Source: Brachybacterium sacelli
GTDB lineage: Bacteria > Actinomycetota > Actinomycetes > Actinomycetales > Dermabacteraceae
Assembly (NCBI RefSeq): GCF_017876545.1
Contig: NZ_JAGIOD010000002.1
Span: 1,426,001-1,490,000 of the forward strand
Length of the DNA: 64,000 bases
Reading direction: 5' to 3'
The notes under the pieces were generated by a model. It worked only from the letters and a program-made list of their open reading frames with translations, made no database searches and was not told where the DNA came from. Shown piece after piece: positions 1-9,698 of this stretch; the first letter of the stretch is position 1; each line of letters opens with the position of its first letter. A program made the position numbers and the translations under genes.

Positions 1-519
1 GACCGCTACCTGCTGCGCCCGGCCTCGCCGCTGATGCAGCTGCTGACCCGCTTCTTCAACCCGGGCACCCTCGGCGACCTCGTGCTCGGGCTGGCGATCC
101 TCGGCGTGGCCGCCTCCCAGGTCGGCGTCGACTGGACGGCCGGCGCGGTGGCATACCTGGCGCTCGCGGCGATCGGGGGAGGGCTGGTCGAGGCGGGATT
201 GCAGATCGGCATCTCCGGACTGGACTTCCGGATGGGGCCGACGACGCGGGTCAAGGACACCATCGACCGGGTGCTGACGGACTTCGGGGCCTACCCCATG
301 ACGATCTTCGGCACCGCCGGAACCTACCTGCTGACGTTCCCGCTCCCACTGGCGTTCATGGCCTACCTGCCCGCCGCGATCGTGCTGGGCCACGAGGGGG
401 AGCTCGTGGTGCCCACCTGGTTCGCACTGATCTCGCCTCTGGCCGGACCACTAATCCTCGTCGCCGGTGTGATGGTCTTCCGGTACCTCTCGAGGTTCTA
501 CGCGAGCCCCGGGCACTGA
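1..519 (+). CDS. ABC-2 family transporter permease, C-terminal part (5' end outside window)
   Basis: The reading frame is open from base 1 and ends at 519, so the start lies upstream of the window and the ATG at 34 is internal. About 172 residues are visible with four or five hydrophobic segments. The end pattern (a TFPLPLAFMAYLPAA segment, a short loop, a last membrane helix and a basic tail YLSRFYASPGH) is typical of the permease subunits of the uncharacterised ABC-2-like transporters of COG3694. The role is inner-membrane export permease working with an ATPase that would lie upstream. The substrate cannot be inferred. Confidence 0.6.
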   Translation, partial: DRYLLRPASPLMQLLTRFFNPGTLGDLVLGLAILGVAASQVGVDWTAGAVAYLALAAIGGGLVEAGLQIGISGLDFRMGPTTRVKDTIDRVLTDFGAYPMTIFGTAGTYLLTFPLPLAFMAYLPAAIVLGHEGELVVPTWFALISPLAGPLILVAGVMVFRYLSRFYASPGH

Positions 520-536
520 GGTGGCTCGCGAACGCG

Positions 537-1079
537 TCAGCTGACGGGGGAGAGGACCTTCTGCTCGACCGCGGCGAGGGCGGCCTCGAGCGCGGCGGCC
601 TTCTCCTCGGTGACGAACAGCTCGCCCTCGACCGAGAGGTCCTCGCGGAAGCCGAGGCCGATGCTGCCCACGAGATCGGAGCCGACACGGCCCATCAGCG
701 CCTCCAGCAGGGGGAGCACCTCGTGCGCCGCGCCCCAGCCGTAGCCGACCAGCACGGTGGGCAGGCCGTTCCACTCGGCGTAGAGGAAATCGACGGCGTT
801 CTTCAGCGAGCCCGTGTAGGAGCCGTTGTACTGCGGGGTGAGGATGACCACGGCGTCGAGCGCGCCGATCCGCTCGCCCCAGCTGAGGCCGTGCGCGGTG
901 GTCTTGTCCGCGCCGGACTTCGGGCTGGTCGGCTCGTCGAAGGAGGGCAGTGCGATGTCGCGCAGGTCGATGAGGTCGAGGTCGAACCGTTCCCCGGCGG
1001 AGTCGGCGACCCACTGGGCCACCTTCTCACCGACGCGGTTGGGGCGGGCGCTGCTGATGATGATTCCGAGCTTCGTCAT
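537..1079 (-). CDS. NAD(P)H-dependent FMN reductase family protein
   Basis: This 180-residue flavodoxin-like protein belongs to the NADPH-dependent FMN reductase / azoreductase family. The N-terminal strand GIIISSARPNR forms the phosphate-binding loop for FMN. The family signature PQYNGSYTGSLKNAVDFLY lies near residues 103-121. It would reduce FMN, quinones or azo compounds with NAD(P)H in the cytoplasm. The start is ATG at 1079. It converges with the upstream permease (17-base gap) and is divergent from the HIT gene. A short inverted repeat, CTCATACATGAG at 1094-1105, lies just before its start. Confidence 0.85.
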   Translation of the reverse strand: MTKLGIIISSARPNRVGEKVAQWVADSAGERFDLDLIDLRDIALPSFDEPTSPKSGADKTTAHGLSWGERIGALDAVVILTPQYNGSYTGSLKNAVDFLYAEWNGLPTVLVGYGWGAAHEVLPLLEALMGRVGSDLVGSIGLGFREDLSVEGELFVTEEKAAALEAALAAVEQKVLSPVS

Positions 1080-1093
1080 GATGGTTAAAACTT

Positions 1094-1105
1094 CTCATAC
1101 ATGAG
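1094..1105. promoter_or_regulatory. Short inverted repeat upstream of the FMN reductase
   Basis: CTCAT-AC-ATGAG lies 15 bases upstream of the FMN reductase start. It could be an operator for a redox- or quinone-responsive regulator, but no regulator gene is adjacent. This is a sequence observation only. Confidence 0.25.
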
Positions 1106-1143
1106 GGAACTTCCCAACCGGGCTGTGCGAAGAGTCGCTCCCG

Positions 1144-1149
1144 TAGACT
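1144..1149 (+). promoter_or_regulatory. -10 hexamer of a probable leaderless promoter for the HIT-phoH-ybeY operon
   Basis: TAGACT is followed by exactly 7 bases and then the ATG of the HIT gene at 1157. No Shine-Dalgarno sequence precedes that ATG. This spacing puts the transcription start at the A of the start codon. Confidence 0.5.
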
Positions 1150-1156
1150 CCGGGGT

Positions 1157-1519
1157 ATGGGAGAGACAGCCACCGGACGCCGGGACCCGGACTGCGTGTT
1201 CTGCAAGATCCTGGCGGGAGAGATCCCGTCGGATCGTGTGTACGAGGACGAGACGGTGATCGCCTTCAAGGACCTCAGCCCGAAGGCTCCCGTCCACGTG
1301 CTCGTGGTCCCGCGGGAGCACCGGCGCGACGTGCGGGAGCTCGCGGAGCAGCCCGAGCTGCTCGCCCATGTCGCCACCGTGGCGGGGGACATCGCCTCTC
1401 ACCAGGGCAGCGGCGACTTCCGGTTGCTCTTCAACACCGGCCCCAGCGCCGGACAGACCGTGTTCCACGTGCACGCGCACGTCCTCGCGGGCGGGACGCT
1501 CGCAGAAGGAGAGATGTGA
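1157..1519 (+). CDS. HIT family (histidine triad) nucleotide-binding protein
   Basis: This 120-residue protein has the usual length for the Hint branch. The zinc pair C13/C16 (CVFCK) is at the N terminus. The triad HVHAHV is at residues 104-109, with H106 as the expected nucleophile. Family members hydrolyse AMP-amino-acid or AMP-lysine phosphoramidates. It heads the conserved actinobacterial run HIT-PhoH-ybeY-hlyC-era. The next gene starts 6 bases after its stop. The start is set by ATG plus a -10 hexamer 7 bases upstream, so translation is probably leaderless. Confidence 0.93.
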   Translation: MGETATGRRDPDCVFCKILAGEIPSDRVYEDETVIAFKDLSPKAPVHVLVVPREHRRDVRELAEQPELLAHVATVAGDIASHQGSGDFRLLFNTGPSAGQTVFHVHAHVLAGGTLAEGEM

Positions 1520-1525
1520 CGGATC

Positions 1526-2596
1526 TTGGCTGATGCCCTCACCCCGACGCCCGGCCGCACCCCCGAGGTGCACGAGCGGAAGCTGGCGATCCCTGACCAC
1601 CTGAGCCCCTTCCAGGTGCTCGGCGAGAACGACCAGGCGCTGGCCGCTCTCGAGGACGCGGTGCCCGACACAGACGTTCATGTGCGGGGCCATGAGGTCA
1701 CGCTGCGCGGCACCGACGACGCCCTGCGGCGCAGCGAGCACATCATGCGCAGCCTCATCGAGCTGGCCGGCACCGGCCAGGCCGTCACGGCCGAGGCCGT
1801 CCAGCGCGCCGCGAACCTCTACGGCGACGACCGTGCCTCGGACCAGAAGCTCGACCAGGTGCTCTCGCGCACCGTGCTGTCCTCGCGCGGGCGCAGCATC
1901 CGCCCCAAGACGCTGGGCCAGCAGAAGTACATCGATGCGGTCGAGTCCTCGACCGTCACCTTCGGGATCGGCCCCGCCGGCACCGGCAAGACCTATCTGG
2001 CCGTCGCCATGGCGGTCCAGCAGCTGCTGAGCAAGCAGGTCAACCGGATCATCCTCACGCGGCCCGCGGTGGAGGCGGGGGAGCGGCTGGGCTTCCTGCC
2101 CGGCAGCCTCAACGAGAAGATCGACCCGTACCTGCGCCCGCTGTCCGACGCGCTGCACGACATGCTCGACCCGGAATCGATCCCGCGCCTGATGGGCGCC
2201 GGCACCATCGAGGTCGCCCCGCTGGCGTACATGCGCGGGCGCACCCTCAACGATGCCTTCATCATCCTGGACGAGGCCCAGAACACCACGCCCGAGCAGA
2301 TGAAGATGTTCCTGACCCGTCTGGGCTTCAACTCCACGATGGTCGTCACCGGCGATGTCACCCAGGTCGACCTGCCGGGTTCGCAGAAGAGCGGGCTGCA
2401 GGTGGTCGAGCAGGTGCTCGGCGGGATCGACGACATCTCCTTCTGCCGCCTCTCCGCCCGCGACGTGGTCCGCCACCGGCTGGTCAGCGACATCGTCGAG
2501 GCCTACGGCCGGTGGGAGATCGGCCCCGGCGGCAACCGCGACGCCCGCCACCGCCCCGCCACCCGGCATCACGAGCAACGAGAGTCCTCCTCATGA
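1526..2596 (+). CDS. phoH: PhoH family ATPase
   Basis: This 356-residue cytoplasmic NTPase of the PhoH/PhoL group is linked to RNA metabolism and ribosome maturation through its partnership with YbeY. Walker A (GPAGTGKT) is near residue 150 and Walker B with the helicase-like box ([14 protein letters not shown]) is near residues 247-260. The N-terminal ~100 residues fit the small KH-like domain common in actinobacterial members. The start is TTG at 1526. The purine-rich AGAAGGAGAG at 1504-1513 serves as ribosome binding site, and no in-frame ATG is available. The stop overlaps the ybeY start as ATGA, indicating translational coupling. Confidence 0.93.
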   Translation: MADALTPTPGRTPEVHERKLAIPDHLSPFQVLGENDQALAALEDAVPDTDVHVRGHEVTLRGTDDALRRSEHIMRSLIELAGTGQAVTAEAVQRAANLYGDDRASDQKLDQVLSRTVLSSRGRSIRPKTLGQQKYIDAVESSTVTFGIGPAGTGKTYLAVAMAVQQLLSKQVNRIILTRPAVEAGERLGFLPGSLNEKIDPYLRPLSDALHDMLDPESIPRLMGAGTIEVAPLAYMRGRTLNDAFIILDEAQNTTPEQMKMFLTRLGFNSTMVVTGDVTQVDLPGSQKSGLQVVEQVLGGIDDISFCRLSARDVVRHRLVSDIVEAYGRWEIGPGGNRDARHRPATRHHEQRESSS

Positions 2597-3054
2597 CCAT
2601 CGAGATCCGCAACGAGACCACCGCCGAGGTCGACGAGAACGAGTTCGTCGACCTGGCCCGCTTCGTCCTGGACGCGATGCACCTGCATCCCGCCACCGAG
2701 ATGTCGATCCTCTTCGTCGACGAGGAGGCGATGGAGAAGCTCCACGTGCAGTGGCTCGACCTTCCCGGCCCCACCGACGTCATGAGCTTCCCGATGGACG
2801 AGCTGACGCCCGGGACCGCCGAGCACCCCGCGCCCGAGGGCCTGCTCGGCGACGTCGTGCTGTGCCCGAGCGTCGCCGCCGCGCAGGCCGCGGAGGCCGG
2901 GCACAGCGCCGTCGAGGAGATGCTGCTGCTGACCTGCCACTCCATCCTCCATCTGCTGGGCTACGACCACATGGAGGAGGACGAGCGCACGGTCATGTTC
3001 GACCTCCAGCGCAAACTCCTGCTGACCTTCCTGGCCTCCCGGGCCGCGAGCTGA
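2593..3054 (+). CDS. ybeY: Endoribonuclease YbeY (16S rRNA maturation factor)
   Basis: This 153-residue metalloprotein is a single-strand endoribonuclease for 16S rRNA 3'-end maturation and 70S quality control. The signature HSILHLLGYDH gives the zinc ligands H116, H120 and H126. The GPTDVMSF motif at residues 59-66 is also conserved. The start ATG at 2593 overlaps the phoH stop (ATGA) and gives the canonical N terminus. It is followed after 58 bases by the HlyC/CorC gene. Confidence 0.95.
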   Translation: MTIEIRNETTAEVDENEFVDLARFVLDAMHLHPATEMSILFVDEEAMEKLHVQWLDLPGPTDVMSFPMDELTPGTAEHPAPEGLLGDVVLCPSVAAAQAAEAGHSAVEEMLLLTCHSILHLLGYDHMEEDERTVMFDLQRKLLLTFLASRAAS

Positions 3055-3112
3055 TCGCCCCGCCGATGCCCCGACCCGACCCTGCCCCTGTCCCCGTGGG
3101 ACGGCGCCGCGC

Positions 3113-4450
3113 ATGCTGACCGCCCCGCTGCTCGTGCTGATCCCCCTGGGCCTGGTGGCGCTGGTGGTCGCGGCCGTGCTCACCGCGGTCGACGCGGCGC
3201 ACCAGGCCGTCTCCCGCGGATCCCTCGAGAAGGCCCTCGCCGACCAGCCCCCGGCGGTCCGTGAGCGCGTCCTGACCCAGCACGGCGACGGTCCGCGCAC
3301 CCTCGCCTCGGTCTCGCTGGGACGCATGCTCGCCGAGGCCGTCACCGTCGCCTCGATCGCCGCGATCACCTTCCTGGTGTTCGACCGGCTCGGCGCCGAG
3401 AGCGCCTGGGCGGTGCCGCTGCTGATCACGATCGTGCTGGCCGGACTGCTGCTGCTCGTCGTGCTGGCCATCTCCCCCCGCACCATCGGCCGTGACCGCC
3501 CCGAGTCGGTGCTGATCTCCACCCGCGCCCTGATCACGGTCGCACGCTTCGTGCTGTGGCTCCCCGCGAGCGCGCTGACCAGCGTCGGTGAGAACCTCGC
3601 GGCCCGGCCCGGGGCCGCCGAGAACGCCGAGGACGGCGCCGAGAAGGCGCGGCAGAACGTCGACCGCGCCCTCGAGGACGAGCACGTCCCGGCCGGGGAG
3701 CGGGACATGATCCAGGGCGTCTTCGAGCTGCGCGAGACCATGGTGCGGGAGCTGATGGTGCCCCGCACCGACATGGTCGCCCTCGACGTGGACACCTCGG
3801 CGGCGAAGGCGATGCGCCTGTTCGTCCGCTCCGGCTTCTCCCGCATCCCGGTGATCGGCGAGAGCGTCGACGACCTGCGGGGGATGCTCTACGCCAAGGA
3901 CGTCATGAAGGCGATCCACTCGCCGTGGGACCCGCGCCCCGACCGCGGCGCCGGCGAGATCATGCGCCCGGCCCGCTTCGTGCCGGAGTTCGTCGCGGCC
4001 GACGAGGTGCTGCGGCAGATGCAGACCAGCCACGTGCACATCACCGTGGTGGTCGACGAGTACGGCGGCGTCTCCGGCATCGTCACCATCGAGGACATCC
4101 TCGAGGAGATCGTGGGGGAGATCGCCGACGAGCACGATCCCGCCGAGCCCGAGATCGAGGATCTCGGCGACGGCCGCTTCCGGGTGCCCGCCCGGGCCGG
4201 GCTCACCGAGGTCGGCGAGCTGTTCGACCTCGACCTCGAGGACGACGACATCGACAGCGTCGGCGGACTGCTGGGCAAGGTGACCGGCCAGGTGCCGATC
4301 GTCGGCTCCCGCGCTGAGACGCACGGTCTCGTGCTCGAGGCCGAGAAGACCTCGGGACGGCGCCGCCGCCTGTCCACCGTGATCGTCTCCCGCGCCCCGG
4401 AGCAGGGCCCCCACCCCCACGATGCCCACCAGGAGAGCACCGATGACTGA
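3113..4450 (+). CDS. Hemolysin/CorC family membrane protein with CBS domains
   Basis: This 445-residue protein has an N-terminal DUF21-type membrane region (helices near residues 1-25, 70-90 and 97-125). A CBS-domain pair spans about residues 205-335 ([12 protein letters not shown], then [23 protein letters not shown]). A C-terminal CorC_HlyC transporter-associated domain lies near 345-420. Family members are tied to Mg/Co efflux or cation homeostasis. Despite the 'hemolysin' name, toxin activity is not implied. The acidic [12 protein letters not shown] stretch is typical of the CorC_HlyC domain. Its stop lies inside the start region of era, with an 8-base overlap. Confidence 0.88.
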   Translation: MLTAPLLVLIPLGLVALVVAAVLTAVDAAHQAVSRGSLEKALADQPPAVRERVLTQHGDGPRTLASVSLGRMLAEAVTVASIAAITFLVFDRLGAESAWAVPLLITIVLAGLLLLVVLAISPRTIGRDRPESVLISTRALITVARFVLWLPASALTSVGENLAARPGAAENAEDGAEKARQNVDRALEDEHVPAGERDMIQGVFELRETMVRELMVPRTDMVALDVDTSAAKAMRLFVRSGFSRIPVIGESVDDLRGMLYAKDVMKAIHSPWDPRPDRGAGEIMRPARFVPEFVAADEVLRQMQTSHVHITVVVDEYGGVSGIVTIEDILEEIVGEIADEHDPAEPEIEDLGDGRFRVPARAGLTEVGELFDLDLEDDDIDSVGGLLGKVTGQVPIVGSRAETHGLVLEAEKTSGRRRRLSTVIVSRAPEQGPHPHDAHQESTDD

Positions 4451-5417
4451 TCCCCTCACCCCCGCCGGCGGGGACGACCTCCGCCCCGCGCACCGCGCCG
4501 GTTTCGTCGCCCTGGTGGGCCGCCCCAACGTCGGCAAGTCCACGCTGACCAACGCCCTGGTGGGGGAGAAGGTCGCGATCACCTCCAGCAAGCCGCAGAC
4601 CACTCGCCGCGCCATCCGCGGCATCGTCACCGGCGAGGACTCCCAGATCATCCTGGTCGACACCCCCGGCGTCCACCGCCCCCGCACCCTGCTGGGCGAG
4701 CGGTTGAACGATCTGGTGCGCGAGACCCTCAGCGAGGTCGACGTGGTCGGTTTCTGCCTGCCCGCCGACCAGAAGATCGGCCCGGGCGACCGCTTCATCG
4801 CCCAGGATCTCGCGGAGATGCGCAGCGGCCGGCGCGGCCCCCGGGTGGTCGCCGTCGTCACCAAGACGGACCTCGTCGGGCGCGACCGCCTTGCCGAGCA
4901 CCTGATGGCCGTCGACCAGCTGCTGGACGTCGACGAGATCGTCCCGATCTCGGCCGTGACCGGGGAGCAGATCGAGCTGCTCGTCGAGGTCATCGCCCGG
5001 CAGCTGCCCGAGAGCCCGCAGCTGTACCCGGACGACCAGCTCACCGAGGAGTCCCGGGACGACCGGATCTCCGAGCTGATCCGCGAGGCCGCCCTGGAGG
5101 GGGTGCGCGAGGAGCTGCCGCACTCGATCGCCGTGGTCGTCGAGGAGGTCGTCGAGACCGACCCCGACGGCGACCCCTTCGCCGAGGTGGCTGAGGGTGA
5201 GGGCCGCCTGGTGGTGCGCGCGACGCTGTTCGTCGAGCGCGACAGCCAGAAGGGGATCATCATCGGCAGGGCCGGGGCCCGGCTGAAGGAGGTCGGCTCC
5301 CGCGCACGGGCCGAGATCAACCAGCTGATCGGCCGCACGGTGCATCTGGACCTGCGGGTCAAGGTCGCCAAGGAGTGGCAGCGCGATCCCAAGCAGCTGG
5401 GCCGCCTCGGGTTCTGA
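4443..5417 (+). CDS. era: GTPase Era
   Basis: This 324-residue GTPase binds the 3' end of 16S rRNA during 30S assembly. G1 is GRPNVGKST, the switch region has TTRRAIRG, G3 is DTPGVH and G4 is TKTD. The C-terminal KH domain ends in [15 protein letters not shown]. An ATG at 4422 is in frame, but ATG 4443 is preferred: it follows GGAG at about 8 bases and gives the usual N-terminal length. It overlaps the end of the CBS-domain gene by 8 bases. It is the last gene of the HIT-phoH-ybeY-hlyC-era operon. Confidence 0.95.
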   Translation: MTDPLTPAGGDDLRPAHRAGFVALVGRPNVGKSTLTNALVGEKVAITSSKPQTTRRAIRGIVTGEDSQIILVDTPGVHRPRTLLGERLNDLVRETLSEVDVVGFCLPADQKIGPGDRFIAQDLAEMRSGRRGPRVVAVVTKTDLVGRDRLAEHLMAVDQLLDVDEIVPISAVTGEQIELLVEVIARQLPESPQLYPDDQLTEESRDDRISELIREAALEGVREELPHSIAVVVEEVVETDPDGDPFAEVAEGEGRLVVRATLFVERDSQKGIIIGRAGARLKEVGSRARAEINQLIGRTVHLDLRVKVAKEWQRDPKQLGRLGF

Positions 5418-5489
5418 GGTGCCGCCGGTGCCGCGCGGAGCGAGGGCGTTCGCATCGTGAGCGTTCCGAAGCCCTCGGCTTGACGGTGC

Positions 5490-5495
5490 TACCGT
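5490..5495 (+). promoter_or_regulatory. -10 hexamer before the leuA leader peptide
   Basis: TACCGT sits 7 bases before the leader-peptide ATG at 5503, the spacing expected for a leaderless transcript. A TTGACG at 5480-5485 is too close to be its -35 element. An additional or alternative start site cannot be excluded. Confidence 0.4.
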
Positions 5496-5497
5496 GA

Positions 5498-7432
<1,935 letters not shown>

Positions 7433-7458
7433 GGCGCAGCACCTCGTGCGGCGTGCCC

Positions 7459-7476
7459 CCGCGGCAACTGCCGCGG
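7459..7476. terminator. Hairpin between convergent leuA and EamA genes
   Basis: CCGCGGC-AACT-GCCGCGG forms a 7-bp stem with a 4-base loop, 26 bases after the leuA stop. It has no T-run, as is common in actinobacterial terminators. It may serve both converging genes. Confidence 0.5.
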
Positions 7477-7527
7477 CGTCGTGAAAGGTACCGGGTGAGT
7501 GGCACCATTCACGACGTCGCACACCGG

Positions 7528-8640
7528 TCAGTCGCGCGAGGTCTCGCCGCCCGCGTCCCCGGCGAGGTGCGGGTCCCCAGCGAGATCCTCGTCGGGGAGC
7601 ACCACCGGCATCTCCCCGGTCACGGTCGCGTGGGTGGGGATGGGCATGTCCCAGCCCGGCTCCTCGTCGATCGGCTGCGGCTCGTCGGGGGCGCCGCTGC
7701 GAGCGGTCAGCGTCACCCCGACGCTCGCCCCGACCACCAGGACCGCGGCCAGCACGCGCAGCGCCGTGGCGTCCTGTCCGATGATCAGCACACCGGTGAT
7801 CAGCGCCAGGACTGGTTCGAGGCTCAGCAGGATGCCGAAGGCGTGGCGGGGCAGGCGCCGCAGTGCCGCCAGCTCGAGGGTGTACGGGAGGACGGAGGCC
7901 ATGATCGCGGTGGCTGTCGCGAGCGCCAGCAGGCGCCAGTCCATGAGGCCGACGAGAGCGCCCTCGGTGCCCAGGGGCAGCACGGTCAGGGCGCCGACGG
8001 CCATGGCGATCGCGAGGCCGTCCTGTCCGGGCACCAGGCGACCCACCCGGGCACTGGTGAGCACGTACAGCCCCCAGAAGACCGCGGCGATGAGGGCGAA
8101 CATCACCCCGACGAGGTCGAGGGACGCGGCCCCGGTGAGGGACTCGACGCCGAACAGGCTCACCCCGGCCAGGGCGAGCGCCACCCACAGCAGATCGCTG
8201 CGGCGGGTGGACAGGACCGCCGCGACGGTCAGCGGCCCGAGGAACTCGAAGGCGACGGCGGTGCCGAGCGGGATCCGGTCGATCGCGGCATAGAAGTTCC
8301 CGTTCATGCCGCCGACCACGACGCCGAAGAGGATCATGGCGATCCACTGCTGCCGGGTGAAGCTGCGGACCCTAGGGCGCACGATCACCAGCAGGATGAC
8401 CGCAGCGATGGCCAGGCGCAGCGTGGTCGTGCCGAAGGCGCCGAGCTCGCCGAACAGCTGGGTCGCGAGCGCGGCACCGATCTGGAGCGAGCTGCAGGAG
8501 CCCAGGACGAAGAGGATGGGGGTCATCGGCAGGCCACCCCCGGCGCCGCCCGGAGTCGCACCCACTGCCGGCACGCTACCGGTCGAGGGGGAGGTCGAAG
8601 AAATAGTCACCCTGACACTGTGCCGCGGAGGTACCGCCAC
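7528..8640 (-). CDS. EamA/DMT-family transporter (RhtA-like exporter)
   Basis: This membrane protein of up to 370 residues has about ten hydrophobic helices arranged as two EamA repeats, followed by a polar tail of roughly 55 residues. Relatives export amino acids or metabolites (RhtA-type). Matching features include RLAIAAVILL in the first repeat and LEPVLALITGVLIIGQ in the last. The longest frame starts at GTG 8640. The first helix begins near residue 39 and the preceding segment is low complexity. A later GTG at 8610 or ATG at 8526 is therefore also possible. It is divergent from a LysR regulator 61 bases away, which probably controls it. Confidence 0.85.
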   Translation of the reverse strand: MAVPPRHSVRVTISSTSPSTGSVPAVGATPGGAGGGLPMTPILFVLGSCSSLQIGAALATQLFGELGAFGTTTLRLAIAAVILLVIVRPRVRSFTRQQWIAMILFGVVVGGMNGNFYAAIDRIPLGTAVAFEFLGPLTVAAVLSTRRSDLLWVALALAGVSLFGVESLTGAASLDLVGVMFALIAAVFWGLYVLTSARVGRLVPGQDGLAIAMAVGALTVLPLGTEGALVGLMDWRLLALATATAIMASVLPYTLELAALRRLPRHAFGILLSLEPVLALITGVLIIGQDATALRVLAAVLVVGASVGVTLTARSGAPDEPQPIDEEPGWDMPIPTHATVTGEMPVVLPDEDLAGDPHLAGDAGGETSRD

Positions 8641-8654
8641 GTCTAGCGAATGTT

Positions 8655-8672
8655 TTCAAGGGGTACCATGAA
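8655..8672. promoter_or_regulatory. Candidate LysR operator in the EamA/LysR divergent region
   Basis: TTCA-N10-TGAA (8655-8658 and 8669-8672) is a dyad in the 61-base region shared by the two divergent genes. It is similar in shape to LysR T-N11-A boxes. The assignment rests only on symmetry and position. Confidence 0.35.
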
Positions 8673-8701
8673 GTAGAACTGCACGGTCGTCGGAGGTCGC
8701 C

Positions 8702-9628
8702 ATGTTGAATCTGCATCGCCTGTTCCTGCTGCACGAACTGCACAGGCTGGAGACGATGTCGGCCGTCGCGCAGACCCATTCGATGTCGCCCTCGGCCGTG
8801 TCCCAACAGCTCTCACACCTGGAGCGGGAGACCAAGGTCACGCTGTTCGAGCAGGCCGGGCGCCGGGTCGTGCTCACCGATGCCGGGGCGCGGCTGGCCC
8901 GCCGGGCGGAGGAGATGCTGGGCCTGCTGGAATCCGCGGAGGGCGAGCTGAAGGACGCCCAGGGCGACGTCGGGGGCGTGTTGCGCGTCGCCTCCTTCCA
9001 GACCCCTCTGATCGCCCTCGCCCCGGCCGCCATCAGTGTGCTCGAGCAGCGTCACCCGCAGCTGCGGATCGAGCTGGCCCAGCGGGAGGTCGAGGGCGCC
9101 TACGAGGGACTGCTCGCCCATCGCTTCGAGGTAATCCTGGGGGAGGACTACCCGGGCGGGCAACGGGTGGTGCGACGGGGCACCGACCGGGAAGGACTGC
9201 TGCGCGACCCTATGCTGCTGGTGCTGCCCGACCACGGTCCGTGGTCGCGGGCGCGGACCATCGCGGACCTGGCCGACGCCCCGTGGGCACTGGACCCCGA
9301 AGGTGCCCGCACCGGGATCTGGGAGCGCACCTACCTGCGCACGGCCGGCGTCGAACCGTGGGTCCGCTTCGACACCCCGGATCCGCTGCTGCAGGTCCAC
9401 CTGGTCCGCTCCGGGCACGCCGTCGCCTTCGTCCCGGGGATCATCGCCTCCGAACATCTCGGCGGCACCCGCCCGGTGCGTCTGCCCGGCGATCCCCATC
9501 GCTCGCTCTACACCGCGGCCCGGGCAGGCGCCGCCTCCCACCCCTCCCTGCTGGCCTTCCGGGCCGCACTCCTCGAGGCCGGCGGGATGGTCACGGAGCT
9601 GCAGGGCCTCGAGCGTCTCGCCGCGTGA
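8702..9628 (+). CDS. LysR family transcriptional regulator
   Basis: This 308-residue regulator has an N-terminal winged HTH (MSAVAQTHSMSPSAVSQQLS, residues 19-38). An effector-binding periplasmic-protein-like domain follows from about residue 90. The start ATG 8702 is preceded by GGAGG at the right distance. It is divergent from the EamA exporter, a classic arrangement in which the regulator senses the exported metabolite. It probably autoregulates and activates the exporter gene (inference). Confidence 0.92.
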   Translation: MLNLHRLFLLHELHRLETMSAVAQTHSMSPSAVSQQLSHLERETKVTLFEQAGRRVVLTDAGARLARRAEEMLGLLESAEGELKDAQGDVGGVLRVASFQTPLIALAPAAISVLEQRHPQLRIELAQREVEGAYEGLLAHRFEVILGEDYPGGQRVVRRGTDREGLLRDPMLLVLPDHGPWSRARTIADLADAPWALDPEGARTGIWERTYLRTAGVEPWVRFDTPDPLLQVHLVRSGHAVAFVPGIIASEHLGGTRPVRLPGDPHRSLYTAARAGAASHPSLLAFRAALLEAGGMVTELQGLERLAA

Positions 9629-9685
9629 GCGCCTCGGCCGAGCGTCTCCTCCGTCAGGAGGGCGCGCGGGGACGGATCGGCCCTG

Positions 9686-9698
9686 TAGAACAGTTCTA
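9686..9698 (+). promoter_or_regulatory. Palindrome overlapping the start of the M28 peptidase
   Basis: TAGAA-CAG-TTCTA is a perfect 5-bp dyad whose last base is the A of the start codon at 9698. The left arm also resembles a -10 element, at the 7-base distance expected for leaderless transcription. It could be promoter, operator or both. Confidence 0.35.

Noticed and set aside
5480..5485. TTGACG as the -35 of the leuA leader promoter
   Set aside because: It is only 4 bases from the TACCGT -10 candidate, and no -10-like hexamer lies at 16-18 bases, so it is probably coincidental or belongs to an unseen second promoter.
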